Source: Cyprinodon diabolis (lineage: Eukaryota; Chordata; Actinopteri; Cyprinodontiformes; Cyprinodontidae). Taken from it: 64,000 nucleotides of DNA. A program made the position numbers and the translations under genes. Below, piece by piece: positions 12,321-24,700 of the stretch (positions are counted from its first letter, which is position 1; each line of letters starts with the position of its first letter). The stretch lies in contig CM060081.1 of assembly GCA_030533445.1 (NCBI GenBank), positions 31,880,111 to 31,944,110 on the forward strand. The letters run 5' to 3'. The notes under the pieces were generated by a model, which made no database searches, had not been told where the DNA came from, and was given only the letters and a program-made list of their open reading frames with translations.

Positions 12321-13350
12321 TGAAAGTGATTTGACTGCTATGTTTGCCGTCATCTTCCTTGTCTTTTATTTATCTCTCTATCTGTTCTCCTAATTCTGTC
12401 ATTCTAAAAGTCTTCTTTGTGATGATAATAAATAAAAGAATAATAAAAAGTTGAATTTATCAATGCAATCTCTTTATGTTTTTTTGTGGTGATGAATGTG
12501 TCCTCACTCAGTGGCCTCTCAGCCCATGTTAATTTAGGGCTTTGCTGTTTGGCCAGCATTTTCATTATTTTTTGCATTCATTTCGTGGATTGATACTACC
12601 TCTGTGGCAGCAGTGCGCTTGTCCTTACGTTACCTGCTGGCTGCCTCAGAATCATTCTTGATAGGACTGCTTCATATTGACAGCATCCATTACTGCTGCT
12701 GTCCACCAATAGGTTCGGTGATTGACGCCATGACAGTAACGCATACCTTACAGCCACAGCTGTGCTTGAACAATGTGTTCATTATGGAAAATCTATCACT
12801 TAAACAGAATTCCACTAAAGGAACACCACAATCCATTCTTGCCGATCATGCATGTCCAGGTGTCACATGGCGTTGAAGTCCCCCAGAACCCTTTTTACAT
12901 TTGTCAAACTGTAAAATAATAATTTAAAGTATGTATATTTAACAGCGTATTGTTTTGAAATAATGTTTCTTTGTAAATATGTTATAATGTACATTGAGTA
13001 AACATAAAAATTTTTAGAAATGGAATAAGTAGTTTGAAAAGCAAACACTAACACCAACCTGCCATCTCATCCAGTTATGCAGTTTTATTTATCTATCCTT
13101 TTTACTGAGAATCCTACACAAACAAAGCAAATGGGAATTCCACTAACATTAATAATGCTCCAATTTGATTTGAAGTAAACAATATAGTGATCCTTGCTCT
13201 TTCTCTACATATTTTATTTTTCAGATAGCTTACTGATCTCCACTGCAGTCAATAAAAATGAGCAGAAGTTATGTTGGATGCAAGAGTTTTCCCTTGAAAT
13301 TAAAAATCATCGGTCAAGCTCCACCTTTCAATACCGTTGTGTCCTTGTCC

Positions 13351-13533
13351 TTTCACATGTGAAACACACATTTTTCTTTTGTGAAACACATTTGACTCAC
13401 ATGCCAAATCGTGGGATTTAGCTGTAAAACATGATTCACATGTGCCTTTAACATAAAATGTTTCAAATCCACATGTGAAATTTGCATGATACATACTGTA
13501 TGTTTTGCATGTATTTTTCACATGTGAAATTCA
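13351..13533 (+). repeat. Array of CACATGTG palindromes
   Basis: Four copies of the palindrome CACATGTG occur within about 180 bases (13354-13361, 13437-13444, 13470-13477, 13519-13526). Most sit in the longer context TTTCACATGTGAAA. Related half copies (TTTTGTGAAACACATTTG, GACTCACATGCC) lie between them. This looks like a decayed repeat element built from the palindrome; no open frame of note is associated. Confidence 0.6.
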
Positions 13534-15452
13534 TGGTGTTTTTTGTAATTGTTCAGGGAGCACATGGTGTTCTGAGTTTGCTGAAAACAGAGGACTTAAT
13601 CATATTACTATTAGTTTGTTTATTGGTACCTTTTCATGTAAAATGATCTGAAAAGTATGCTAAATTACTGAGCAGAGGTCTTTATAGTTGGTGCTTTAGT
13701 TATATAAAAAATATAAGCCATTTTTTTATGATTATGTTGTTTACTGTATGGCATCCCTTGCAGCTATAATCAAGCATGCAATGTTTCTAGGTTTTAGTAT
13801 TAAGGCATTTGGTTCATTTTTGTAATATTTAGCAGAGGGTTTTCCAGATCCCAGTTGGAACAAATGCAAAACATAAGACAGCTCTAGAGTTTACTAGGAT
13901 CTGAAATTTATCAAATACTTCAGGTGTTTAAACAAATTTAAAGATGAGGCTCTGTGAAGATCTGTAAATATTTCTGTTGCACCAAGACAGTTTAAGTTCA
14001 CCTGCTTGTAATACTGCAGTGAGATTGGACAAACCAGAACATGATGGCTTACAAATCTTGTTTTGAAAATTGAATTTCTCTTTGTGTTGAAATGCAATTC
14101 TAATAAGAAATCTTGAATACAAGGTCATTCAAATTAGGAATTAATATACAGGATCTTCAACAAACTGCTTGTTTCAGCAGATGCCATCTTCCTCTCCTTC
14201 TCAGCAAACATCTCCTGGACATCCTGGCTTCATTATATATTTGCGGTTTGAGGTAAAAAGCAAACAAAGATAATCAAACAGCATCAGCAGAAGCAGCCTC
14301 TGTCTGCACAGCCGCTCTAAGCCTTACTTCACAAAACCGCCAAAAGATGACAGGACAAAGAGGGAGAAAGAAGATTATTCAAGCGGAAAGAAAATCCCAC
14401 ACATATCTAAGCTACATTAAGGAGAGCAGCGTGGCATTAACAGACTGCAGAAGAGGAGAATTTGCCCCACACTACTGCACCTTCATCTTCTAATATAGAG
14501 CTGAGATCTCAGAAAGGTTTTGTAACGTGTTCAATATTTTCACCACATGTTTTAAGCGCTGAAAGATAGGAAGGTATTTACTGAGGCTTTGTGAAAGGAA
14601 TGAGTTTTTGTTTTTCTTTTTGCTCTCATTGAGAGACTTGATTCATAACCTTTTGCAACTAGTAAGTGCAGCTTGAATTACAGAAAATCATTTTACTAGA
14701 ACAAATCAGCCATTTCACCTTGTATTCACCTCCAACATTCAGATGGACACAGAAACCATTAAGCTGTGGCTTTTAGATTTATTAGTGCAGGTCCTCTGAT
14801 GTGCAGCGTGACAGAAATTCTGCTGATGAAAGAGAAAAGGTGGCATCACTTTATGGGTTATGTAAAAAAAAAAAGAACACAGTCAGTTGGAGGCCAGACA
14901 ATTGCAGCATAGCATTTTATCCTGTGGATACTTTAAGTCCAGTTTGATATATTCAATAAATAATATCTGACCTTCTTTGAAAAATATATATAATTTTGAG
15001 GAATCTTGAAGCAAGTCACGATGAGTCAGGGCTGATGAAAGGGGGAGGAGAAGGTCTGTGTTTAGCCAAGCAGAAGAGAGCCAGAGTGAATCACAGAGCT
15101 GCATCATGAACTCGAGTGGCATCTTGAATATATACTGGCCCACATGCTTCATGAAATGCTTTCATGACAAATAATAAATCTCTATAAACTGCTCTGGTGT
15201 TGACAACATCGGTTGTAGGAGTTTTATTTACATATATAATCATTTTAAATGCATATTTTGGCATTCATGGTACTAAAGATTTTGACATTGTTTTTCATTT
15301 CTATGACACATTTTTTGGTTTCAACCACAATAGTGACACATTTGCCTTATACAATTCTATAATTGGCACACTTAAATCTCCAAAGATCTCTTAAGTGTCC
15401 AACTTAATTTCACAACTTATTTGGTATATCCTGTATAGCACATCTGAATAGA

Positions 15453-15520
15453 TGCAAACTACATTTTGTTGCTTTGTACTCGTGACAGTGCAATGACAAT
15501 AAAGTTGAATTCTATTCTAT
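15453..15520 (+). mobile_element. LINE 3' tail
   Basis: The tail CATTTTGTTGCTTTGTAC followed by CAATGACAATAAAGTTGAAT and TCTATTCTAT matches the 3' end of the LINE remnant at 32805-33135. That copy has CATTTCGTTGCCTTGTACC, then AATGACAATAAAGTTGAAT and AATCTAATCTAA. Only the extreme 3' end is present, consistent with 5'-truncated target-primed insertion. Confidence 0.65.
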
Positions 15521-15959
15521 ATATACTTATAAATGGCCAGGCTTTTAGTCAGCAAGATTTGCACAAAATAATTTTTAAAAGTGGATGAACAGACAGACAT
15601 GTGAGGAGTATTGCAAAACAGTATATGTTTTTGTGGACTAAGAACAAAGCTTAGCAATCAGGTAACTCTATAAAGCTAAACAGGTGGTCCTTATCCTTAA
15701 ATCCTTTAGGACTACTATCCTTCCTCAGCTAAATATAAATAAATAATTATGATCTCAATCTATTTACTCTACATGGAACAGACACTATAGGTCCAAATTC
15801 CAGTCATTTGTATTTCATGGTTGTAATTCAGAGCATACTTTAGCTAGAATACACATTCCCACTTTAAATATCCACAAAGTCTCAGGATTGTGTATTTGCT
15901 TGTTTAGATACAAGAATTAGTGTGTGTGTGTGTGTGTGTGTGTTTGTGTAGCCTTTTAC

Positions 15960-16140
15960 ATTGTGTAATTTCTCTTCTTGGTTTGGGGGTTAAGGTAGGG
16001 AACAAGGTGTCAGGTTTGAGTTCAGGACAGGTTTAGGGTTAAATATGAATTGTTAATGATTAGGCTTAGGTTAGGGTCTGTGTTAGGCCATAGAAATGAA
16101 TGTGAAATCAATGGAAAGTTCCAATGAGGATGGTAGGACA
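15960..16140 (-). repeat. Telomere-like GGTTAGG-rich dispersed repeat, copy A
   Basis: The stretch is rich in GGGTTA/GGTTAGG words. It ends with GGCCATAGAAATGAATGTGA and then ATCAATGGAAAGTTCCAATG. Its reverse complement is similar to 22285-22440 (CATTGACTTCCATTGACTTT, then CTATGCCCTAACCCTAA). Both are therefore copies of one dispersed fish repeat in opposite orientation, not a true telomeric array. Confidence 0.6.
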
Positions 16141-17099
16141 TAATAATAACATATCTGTGTTTGTTGAATGAATCTGCTTGGCTAAGTACTGTATGGATGT
16201 TTTTCTGTTGGTCTGGCAGTGTGTGACTGCATGTGCATGTACATTATTAAACCTAACATGGCTTTACTGGTGCAACTTAAATAATCAAGAAAAAGAAATT
16301 GATCGACCGTTTTGCACAAATAACTAATTAAAAGAATTGATTAACTTTCCATTAAGCTCTAGTTTTAAGCATTTGTTTAATGAGTAGCAGTAACAGAGAA
16401 GCATAAAACTGATTGGATGTTAATCTACTTGCTGTGCTGGAAGTAATCCCAGGATCGCACAGTTTTGTGGTGACAGAAAGAGGAATATGGGCATCCAAGT
16501 ATGGAAAATATAGGTCTACGTTACCACACTAAATTGCATTATAGGCATTAGAGATAATTCTGTAAATCATTTTTGAAAGCTGTAACCTAAAAAAAAAATA
16601 AGTTAATACAAATTGCTTTTTTTCTACCCAATTTGGTGATTGCATAAAATACATTGTTTTGAATTAATTTTAGCAGTGCCGATGATAGATAAGAGATGAG
16701 ATTAAAACACCCACACAGTAAAGATCTGAAGCATATCCACCAAAACTGCATTAATCCAGACACACACAGACAGACAAAGAGATAATGTTACTCTGTAGAA
16801 TTACAGTGCTCAAGAGACTGCTGCTGATATTTTTGTCTAAAAGATGGTCTATTAAGTTATAGTAAGGCAGAACAGAAAGTACAAGTCTGAACTTACCATG
16901 GCAACAGGTGGAAGAGAGAACAGCTCAGTACATCAAGAACAACAAGAAAGTACAAGAATAATACAGATACGATTTTCCAAAGAACAGAAAACATCTTAGT
17001 GAGGCAAAATAAATAATCCTCGGAGCTTCTGCAGGAAGCTCCGAGGAGGGCGCCGCCTCCGCTTCTGGTGCTCTGCAACAGGCTCAGACAGGGCCGCCC

Positions 17100-18010
17100 A
17101 CTGCGGCTCCGAATTAGGACTGAAGAGGCCGCCGATTGCGGCTCCACATCCGGAGAAGAGGAGGCCATCGACTGTGGCTCCACAGGAACACAGGAGGCCG
17201 CCGATTGCGGCTCCGAATCAGGAACTGAAGAGGCTGCCGATTGCGGCTCCACATCAGGAGCAGAGGAGGCCATCGACTGTGGCTCCAGAGGAACACAGGA
17301 GGCCGCCGATTGCAGCTCCACAGCAACACAGGAGGCCGCCGATTGCGGCTCCGGATCAGTGACAGAGGAGGCCACCGACTGTGGCTCCACATCAGGAACA
17401 CCGGAAACCACCGACTGTGGTTCCGAATCAGGAACTGAAGAGGCCGCCGATTGCGGCTCCACATCAGGAGCAGAGGAGGCCACCGACTGTGGCTCCACAG
17501 GAACACAGGAGGCCGCCGATTATGGCTCCACAGGAACACAGGAGGCCGCCGATTATGGCTCCACAGGAACACAGGAGGCCGCCAATTGCAGCTTCGGATC
17601 AGGAACAGAGGAGACCACCGACCGTGGCTCCACTTCAGGAACACCGGAAACCACCGACTGTGGTTCCGAATCAGGAACTGAAGAGGCCGCCGATTGCGGC
17701 TCCACATCAGGAGCAGAGGAGGCCACCGACTGTGGCTCCACAGGAACACAGGAGGCCGCCGATTGCGGCTCCACATCAGGAGCAGAGGAGGCCACCGACT
17801 GTGGCTCCACAGGAACACAGGAGGCCGCCGATTGCGGCTCCACATCAGGAGCAGAGGAGGCCACCGACTGTGGCTCCACAGGAACACAGGAGGCCGCCGA
17901 TTATGGCTCCACAGGAACACAGGAGGCCGCCGATTGCGGCTTCGGATCAGGAACAGAGGAGACCACCTACCGTGGCTCCACTTCAGGAACAGAGGAGGCC
18001 GCCCGTTGTG
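17100..18010 (-). repeat. 69-bp minisatellite inside a gypsy-like LTR element
   Basis: The stretch is a tandem array whose clearest period is 69 bases, with unit starts at 17692, 17761 and 17830. Each unit is built from alternating 36- and 33-base subunits around GGCTCCACATCAGGAGCAGA and GGCTCCACAGGAACACAGGA. Because 69, 36 and 33 are all multiples of three, long frames stay open at once: plus-strand repeats of EEATDCGSTGTQ and HRRPPIAAPHQ type, and minus-strand repeats of VEPQSAASSVPD and SHNRRPPVFLW type. The longest is 404 codons (17068-18282, plus). None has a recognisable domain. In minus orientation the array lies between gypsy-like leader DNA (about 18150-18266) and a segment ending in a possible GT donor near 16899. 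A host gene seems unlikely. Confidence 0.8.
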
Positions 18011-18266
18011 GCTCCACGTACAGGAACGAAGAGGGCTCAAAGGTCCATGGAACGTACAGAGAGGACAATAGACGGCTCAGAGCGGGCTCAGGGGTCTCCA
18101 GACGGCTCAGAGCGGGCTCAGGGGTCTTTAGACGTCTCCAAATCTCCCGCCATCGACGGAACAAAACCGTTCAGTGTGGTTGCATGGAGTCAGTCGGTTC
18201 CTCCTCATACATCCTCAGGAATGCCTCCGTTGGGTCTGCTGGGCTAGTCTGTTGGCCGGATTGTTC

Positions 18267-18700
18267 TGTCATGATCTGGTAGGTTTACTAGCCCAGGTGC
18301 AGAACTCACGGACACAGAACAGGTAGGATAAAGTCCAGTATTTAATTGAAACACACAGGGTTCTGCCCTGGAAGGCAGAGAGGACAGAGCAGGTTAGGTT
18401 CAGATGTACAGGGTTACAGGTTCAGACTTACAGGTTAACAGGTTTCTGACAGGCAGGGTGGCTCAGGCTTGCTACCATAGCGAGGTACAACAATCCGGCT
18501 CAGAGGGAAGCTCTCCCTCAGCTTAAGTAGGGAGAGCTTAATCAGCAGATGGGGATCAGCTGCTTCAAATGAGCACCAGCTCTCAGGAGAGGATCCACGA
18601 CGCCCTCTGGTGGGCAAGCCTCTGGATCCCAACAGACAACTAAAGCCCACAGGAAGGGATCCACGTCACGCTCTGGAGGGCAAACCACTGGATCCCAACA
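18267..18700 (-). mobile_element. Gypsy-like LTR (single copy) with adjoining leader
   Basis: A 434-base unit begins TGTTGGGATCC and ends AGATCATGACA on the minus strand, so it has the TG...CA ends of an LTR. It carries an internal short duplication of a GGATCCACG...GGATCCCAACA module (from about 18591 and 18657). An AATTAAATACTGG segment near 18340 could serve as a polyadenylation region in the minus orientation. Below 18267 the minus strand continues with AATCCGGCCAAC and CCAGCAGACCCAACGGAG, which resembles the leader and gag start of teleost Ty3/gypsy elements. No second LTR, protease, reverse transcriptase or integrase was found and no target-site duplication is obvious, so this is a truncated or non-autonomous remnant joined to the minisatellite. 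Confidence 0.6.
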
Positions 18701-21400
18701 GTGTGGTTTAAACAGCTTTCACAATGTTGTAGAAATTAATTTTGAAGAACCATACTGTCATGTTCTTTCTTTTCTTTCAGAGCACAGGAGTCTGTTGTGA
18801 GGTTAATGTTGCACATTCTTTTGATGCTGCAACACTGGGCATGGAAAGCCGTGACCATTACCATGGTAACGGCAGGATAAAAGTAAAAGGCTTCTCATCT
18901 TTATTTTGTATGCTGCACACATATTTGTTCTTACTTTTTATATCATACTATGTTATTATTGATAACTATTAACTTCAATTTTGTGTATTCATATCTAATG
19001 ATATTTGGAGTCTCTTTAAAACAGAGTAGCTTTTTGACTTGTGTGATTTCCAAATAATGGAAATATGTCATGAATGTTTCTGCTGCTCCAACATGAAGAC
19101 CAGGCTTCACAAATTGCAGTTCATCATAAAATCTGGAATTGATTTCAAGTAATCACTGAAACCCTGGGTACCCTTACTTAACAGATATTTAAAGATGTAT
19201 AGAAGTTGTCTTTGGTAGATACACACTCATATGCCAACATACATGCATATCCTCTCTCTGTTTAATAATTTACATTAAACCAACATAAACTCAAATATGT
19301 GACTTTAACATTACTAGCTTAATATCTGTAGAAATACTGCATTTTCCAAGGTAAATATCAGCTTAAAACCCCATGCTTAAAACTATTTCAACATGAGCTC
19401 ACTATGTCTATACATTTAGAACATGTCTTTATTTCATTTTTCCATCAAACAGGACTAAAGGCAGAAGAGTATTTTTAAAGTATAGAATGGAATAGTGACA
19501 GTGGCTAAAAGAACTATGCATAGGAAAACTTACAGGTACAAGTAAGAAAAAAAAATACAAAGACATTTTAAAGTTATATTTTACAGCAAAATGAAAAAAA
19601 ACAGATCTAAGAAAGAAAGAAATGTTGGGAATTTCTAATTCTTATGAAATCGAAAATTTACTTTAGTCACAAGAAAAGAAAAAAATTAAGTAGAAGCCAG
19701 TTAACAGAACAGAAAAGACGGATGGAAGAACTGTGCAATAAACGAGTGTGGAAAAAAAAGACACTTCATTGGCCAGTAAAACACTATGTAAGTAGTCATT
19801 AACATCTGTGCAAACGACTGATGCACAAAACATGTGAAAATTAGCAACAGTGCAGAGGATGATGTGCATCAGAAAAATATAGTCCTTGATTAGATAAAGA
19901 ACGTAACTAGTATGGTTTTATATTAGGCCAGTTGTGAACCGCAAAGAAGATAGTATTATTCAATGTAACACTAAAAAAAGAAGGTTATATGACTTTTTAT
20001 ACATTGTATTAGAATTCAGGAAAAAAAAAAATGTATATTAACATTTTGTAAAGACTAAGAACCTGTACATTTCACAGAAGACTATCAAACCTGACTTAGA
20101 GAGAATCAAGATCAATAAAAAAACAAAAACAGAATATACAGGTTTTTTTTTTCCATCTGCTCTATTTCAAGAAACCATGTGCCCCAACAAGGCTTAGATA
20201 TGGTATCTATAGGCAGGATTCAATGACCTTATCAGTATTCATCTGTGCAAAATAGGCAGTTTGTTGTTTGTTAATGATTTTCACGCTCGTGACAATCCAG
20301 TTATAAGCCGTAGACATATATTCAACAGTCAGAAATCTGCATTTAATATTAATTCATACAATTTAATGTGAGAAGTGGGCCAAACGAAATTAACACTGCA
20401 TCATTGCTGAGGACTTATCAGACATTCTTCTATAACCACAGACTTTTGACACATTTCTATTACTGAATATTACACTGATGATTTATATTCAGTATGTATA
20501 TAATTAACATTCTGAGAATATTACAATCGCATGTGGTATTCCCTTTGTCTGCTCTGTGTTTGCTGCTCTGTGATTGCATCATTTCCCTTTCATAGTGTTT
20601 TTCATTTGTATGCATTTTGTTCGCATCTTTGTTGGTCTAATTTATGTGTTTAATTTCCTAATTTTTGTTATCACGATAAAAAAAAATTACAATACTAACA
20701 TTCAATTGTAAGGGATGACTTCACTGTGGATGTTAAGAAATGTATAGTCACCTTTCTGGATAGTTTTTGCAATGTAGATATAAAAATTGTTAGAACAAAA
20801 GGAATTAGAAAATATTTTGTTTTGCAATTCTGAATAACATTTAAGATTGTTCTATGTACATTGCTGTTAAACCTACATTTTGATTTTTGCAGTAAAAGAT
20901 TACACTAACTGTTCTACAGTAAATCAGGTCGTCAGAATGATTAAATTCCCTCTTTTCAATGTTTTGGGCCTAATGAAACTAATACAAAGGAGTAAATACT
21001 GTTTAATTCCTCTGTACTATTTTGACTGTATTCATTACATTTTTTTTATTCTTGGCCAGAAAACTCAAAGAGAATATTTGCTTTAAGCAGACTTATCATA
21101 TAGACAGACAAACTAAAGAGCAGACTTATCATTTAGACAGACAAACTAAAGAGCAAACCCCCCCCCCCCCCACACACACACACACAAACAAATCAAATCC
21201 CTAAACTTCACAGACAGCGACCTCTGCTGGTCAAAAAATACGAGTTTGCTATTTATGTATTTTTCTTTATTATTTTTATTATATAATTTATTCTAGTCAA
21301 CTCAATAAGGATATTTCCATTCGGAACATTATTCTAAATATCAAAAAACAAAAATTTACACTACATTACAGGTTATTTCCCTTTTTAAAGTATTTCAGTG
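18701..21400. other. Intergenic spacer upstream of tamm41
   Basis: No gene was recognised. The DNA is AT-rich with purine-rich runs around 19540-19780. Near 21159 a run of about thirteen C residues passes into a CA microsatellite (to about 21186). A CTCF-like sequence GCGACCTCTGCTGG lies at 21217-21230, shortly before the tamm41 promoter. I saw nothing else that I can support. Confidence 0.55.
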
Positions 21401-21700
21401 CACGAACTACTACATTTCCCATCATCCCTTTCACCGCAGCGGAATCTGTGACGCACATAGTAGTTGACGGACAAACGCACAGCTGTCCAAGCGGACCGTA
21501 TAGATGGAGTTTATTAAAATAAACCGCTAGACAGAGGTACGCATTGCTTTTTATTTTACGCCATATTAAATTCCCATCGTGTGAGATGTACGTCTTACTT
21601 TCCTCAGGTGGTAGTTTGTTTTTAAACTTTATTTGTTCGGTCCTCTCACCCTTAAATCAGCTCTTCAAGCTGCAGCCTTGCAGCAGTTTGTTTCAGCAGA
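21401..21700 (+). promoter_or_regulatory. tamm41: tamm41 promoter and 5' leader with ZNF143-like site
   Basis: About 290 bases upstream of the start codon lies ACTACATTTCCCATCATCC (21409-21427). This is a close match to the ACTACAnnTCCCA-type element bound by ZNF143/STAF in many housekeeping promoters. CG-containing DNA follows (GTGACGCACATAG, AGCGGACCG at about 21490). No TATA box is clear. This fits a broad housekeeping promoter for a mitochondrial enzyme. The transcription start is not defined by sequence; a short 5' leader is inferred. Confidence 0.6.
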
Positions 21701-24700
21701 ATGAGTCTCCCAGCCTTGCAAAACACCGGCGTGTTCTACCGAAGGATCATGTCACAGTTTCCGCAGGACATCAGTTTAGCTTTCGCGTACGGATCTGGCG
21801 TTTTCAAACAACATGGAACCAGCCAAGGTCAAATGGAGGTAAGAGTTTCTGAAGCAAGCAGTTGAAAGGGGAGGAAGCTTGGTTGAAGTGGATAAATCTG
21901 ATCAGGGAAAGAGTCATTCTGCAGCTCTTTTAAAATAAAGGGCATGGATGTTTATCTGCTCATCAGCTAGACATCAGCAGCAGTCCACAAAACTATTTGG
22001 TGTTTTTTTTTTTCTTTACTCTTTTCTCAAGGCTTTGGTTGTTGCTGTTGCTTGTATTAAACTGTCCACAAGAATTCTTCCTTCCACTATTGCCAGTGGT
22101 TGCTGGACTGCTTTCTTACAGTTGTGTAGGCTGTAACATTTCTTTATTTTTTACTTTTTATTTTATTTATTGGTTGTATGTTATATTTTATTGATATATG
22201 CAAGCCAAAAATCATTATTATTAAATAATTGAAATTTAGTTATATAGTAGCAGTAAGTAGTAGTAGTAAACACACACACAGAAATACTCGTTCTGAGGAC
22301 CATGTGTTGATTCTCATTGACTTCCATTGACTTTCTGTCATTTTCAACCCTTTCTATGCCCTAACCCTAAAACTAACCCTAAACCTAACCATTACCAATG
22401 CATAACTCACCCAAACCCTAACCCATTGACACCTTAGCCCTAAACCTAACTATTAGCAAAATAGCATGTGGGGACCAGCAAATGTCCTCACTTTGCAACA
22501 CCTGGTACTCAATTTGATAGTGAAACTGACTATCAACTAGACAGGTACACACACACGTGTGGTGCAACATGCAGTAGAACATTGAGTTTTGCTCAATTTA
22601 AAGGGATTATGAAAATAAATCAGCCACGTTGGTTGTGGAAATGAGATGTTTTCCAGGATGATGCAGAGTCTTGATTAGAGTTTCAACTGTTCAACATTCT
22701 TCAACATTCAACAGTTCAACTTTAAATGTGCTCTCTTGGTTTTTCTAGTTTTTACTCAGAAAACTGTAATTAATCAGTGTTTTCAGATTCACTGCATAAA
22801 ACATGTGTGACATAAATTGATATTGTATTCTACTCTGATGTATACAGAGGAATATGCTGGACTTTGTGTTTGCGGTGGACGACCCAGTTACATGGCACAC
22901 CATGAATCTGCTCCAGAATCGTAAACACTACTCCATCCTCAAGCTGCTGGGGCCAAATAAGATCAGCTCCATACAAAATGACTACGGAGCTTCTGTTTAC
23001 TACAACACACTGGTGCCGGTTGATGGAAGGGTATAACTTATGTTGTTTTGTTTTTTTGCAGATCTGACCGACTTTTAAAAAAGATTACTTATTCCAACTG
23101 TTTATTCAATTCTTTTCTTTTTATCAGATGATTAAATATGGAGTGATTAGTATAGACTCACTGATTGATGACCTCATGCACTGGAAGACTTTGTATGTTG
23201 CTGGACGTCTTCACAAGCCGGTCAGCAAAGATTTTATTTACTACTTTTGCTTTGTTTTCTTTTACATAGAAAAAGTGTTAACTGAATAAACTGCATTAAC
23301 ATGCTTATTTTCTACTTTCTCCATTGCAGGTTAGGATGTTGTTGCAGAGTGAGAATGGGAAGCTTCGTGCTGCTCTGGTATCCAATCTGAAGAGCGCAGT
23401 AACGGCCTCCTTCCTCATGCTGCCAGAGAGCTTCTCAGAGGAGGACCTTTTCCTGCAGATTGCTGGGCTTTCTTATGCTGGTTTGTAACTACATTTCAGC
23501 TTCTTGGCAAACTTCAGACCTAGGAAGCTTTTATCCAGAGTTGTTTAATAATTACAGAAAATTTAATATGGATAGAGGTCAGTATATTATGTATTAAGTT
23601 TATTTAAAATAACAAAAATGTCTATGCTTTCAGGTTTTCATAAAAATCTACCGATATACTTTGAGTAAAAGCTGTTGTATAGATTTTGCAGCATAGAAGC
23701 ATATAAAATTAACAAGATATGACTGACATTGGCATTTCTTTTTAAAGTCCTGTTTTGTGAGATAAGATGTGGTTTTTGTCTTTGAAGGTGATTTTCGGAT
23801 GGTGATTGGAGAGGACAAATCCAAGGTGGCCAATATCGTCAGAGACAACATTCAGCACTTTAGGATTCTTTACAGCAACATCCTTCGGGACTGCCCTCAG
23901 GTGGTCTACAAACCTCCACAAGGAAAACTTGAGGTAGGGTACGGCAAACAAAAAAGCAAAGCACCCTTTTTCCAAAATGTATCGAAATGTTAAACTCGGT
24001 CAATAAAATTATTCCCATAGAGTGAAAGTGCCGAGCACCATTTATCACATTAGGGATGGTGTGTTTACAAAGATAAGCTGTGAGTTACAACTTTTGCCCC
24101 TCAGCTTTTTGTGATGAGTCACTGACAGATTCTTCCATCAGATGTATGAATTTCTGCAGCACCTCTAGAGTTTAAGGCCATAGTTTAGCCTCTTAACTTC
24201 TTTGATTCATGCTCTTCATGCCTTACTTGTTTGTGAAATATCAAAAATCCATGATGGTAAAAATTCTATGTCGTATTTTGTTCACAAACTTATCCAGATG
24301 TATTCCTTATTCACTGTAAGACTTGTCTGACTCAGTGTTGTGCAGCTCTGAATAGATATTCTTTCAAGTTTCCTGGTTTGCTCTCCATCTGCTGCTGCCA
24401 ATCCCTGTTACACAAAGAGAAACAGTCTCCAGCTCCAGGCACCTCACCACCTTGGAACAATGTGTCTCATAAGGGCATAGGAGCGTTTAATAGTCTGAGA
24501 CTGCTGTTTATCTTTTTTTCATGGTGTGTCAGATATTTGCAGCAAAAAAAAAATATGTCTCTGAGAGTTTTACAGGAGAGATCTGTAGAAGAAAACTTAA
24601 CTAGTTAAACGTTTTTGCATGAACTATATTAAGGTGTCTGGAATATGCCTCAGCTGTATGGTCCCACAAAGCTATAACTATTAGGTAATATGTCGAGTAT

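Larger units (their letters stand above)
12321..16890. other. Intergenic spacer between syn2 and tamm41, first part
   Basis: No gene was recognised. The spacer is AT-rich with short chance frames. It contains the CACATGTG array (13351-13533), a LINE 3' tail (15453-15520), a GT microsatellite (about 15922-15942) and a GGTTAGG-rich dispersed repeat (15960-16140), each listed separately. The stretch 14161-14480 is somewhat GC-richer but shows no coding family. Confidence 0.6.

Noticed and set aside
16893..17498. Minus-strand frame ending in a hydrophobic stretch (FLYFLVVLDVLSCSLFHLLPW) as a membrane protein
   Set aside because: The N-terminal two thirds is minisatellite. The hydrophobic end alone, with no homologous family or start, is not enough evidence for a gene.
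17068..18282. 404-codon open frame with EEATDCGSTGTQ-type repeats as a host protein gene
   Set aside because: It is a readout of a 69-bp tandem repeat that is also open on the opposite strand and in a second plus frame. It has no recognisable domain, and it adjoins a gypsy-like LTR.
22360..22450. True interstitial telomere array
   Set aside because: The CCCTAA words are irregularly spaced and embedded in a dispersed repeat with a second copy near 16.0 kb.
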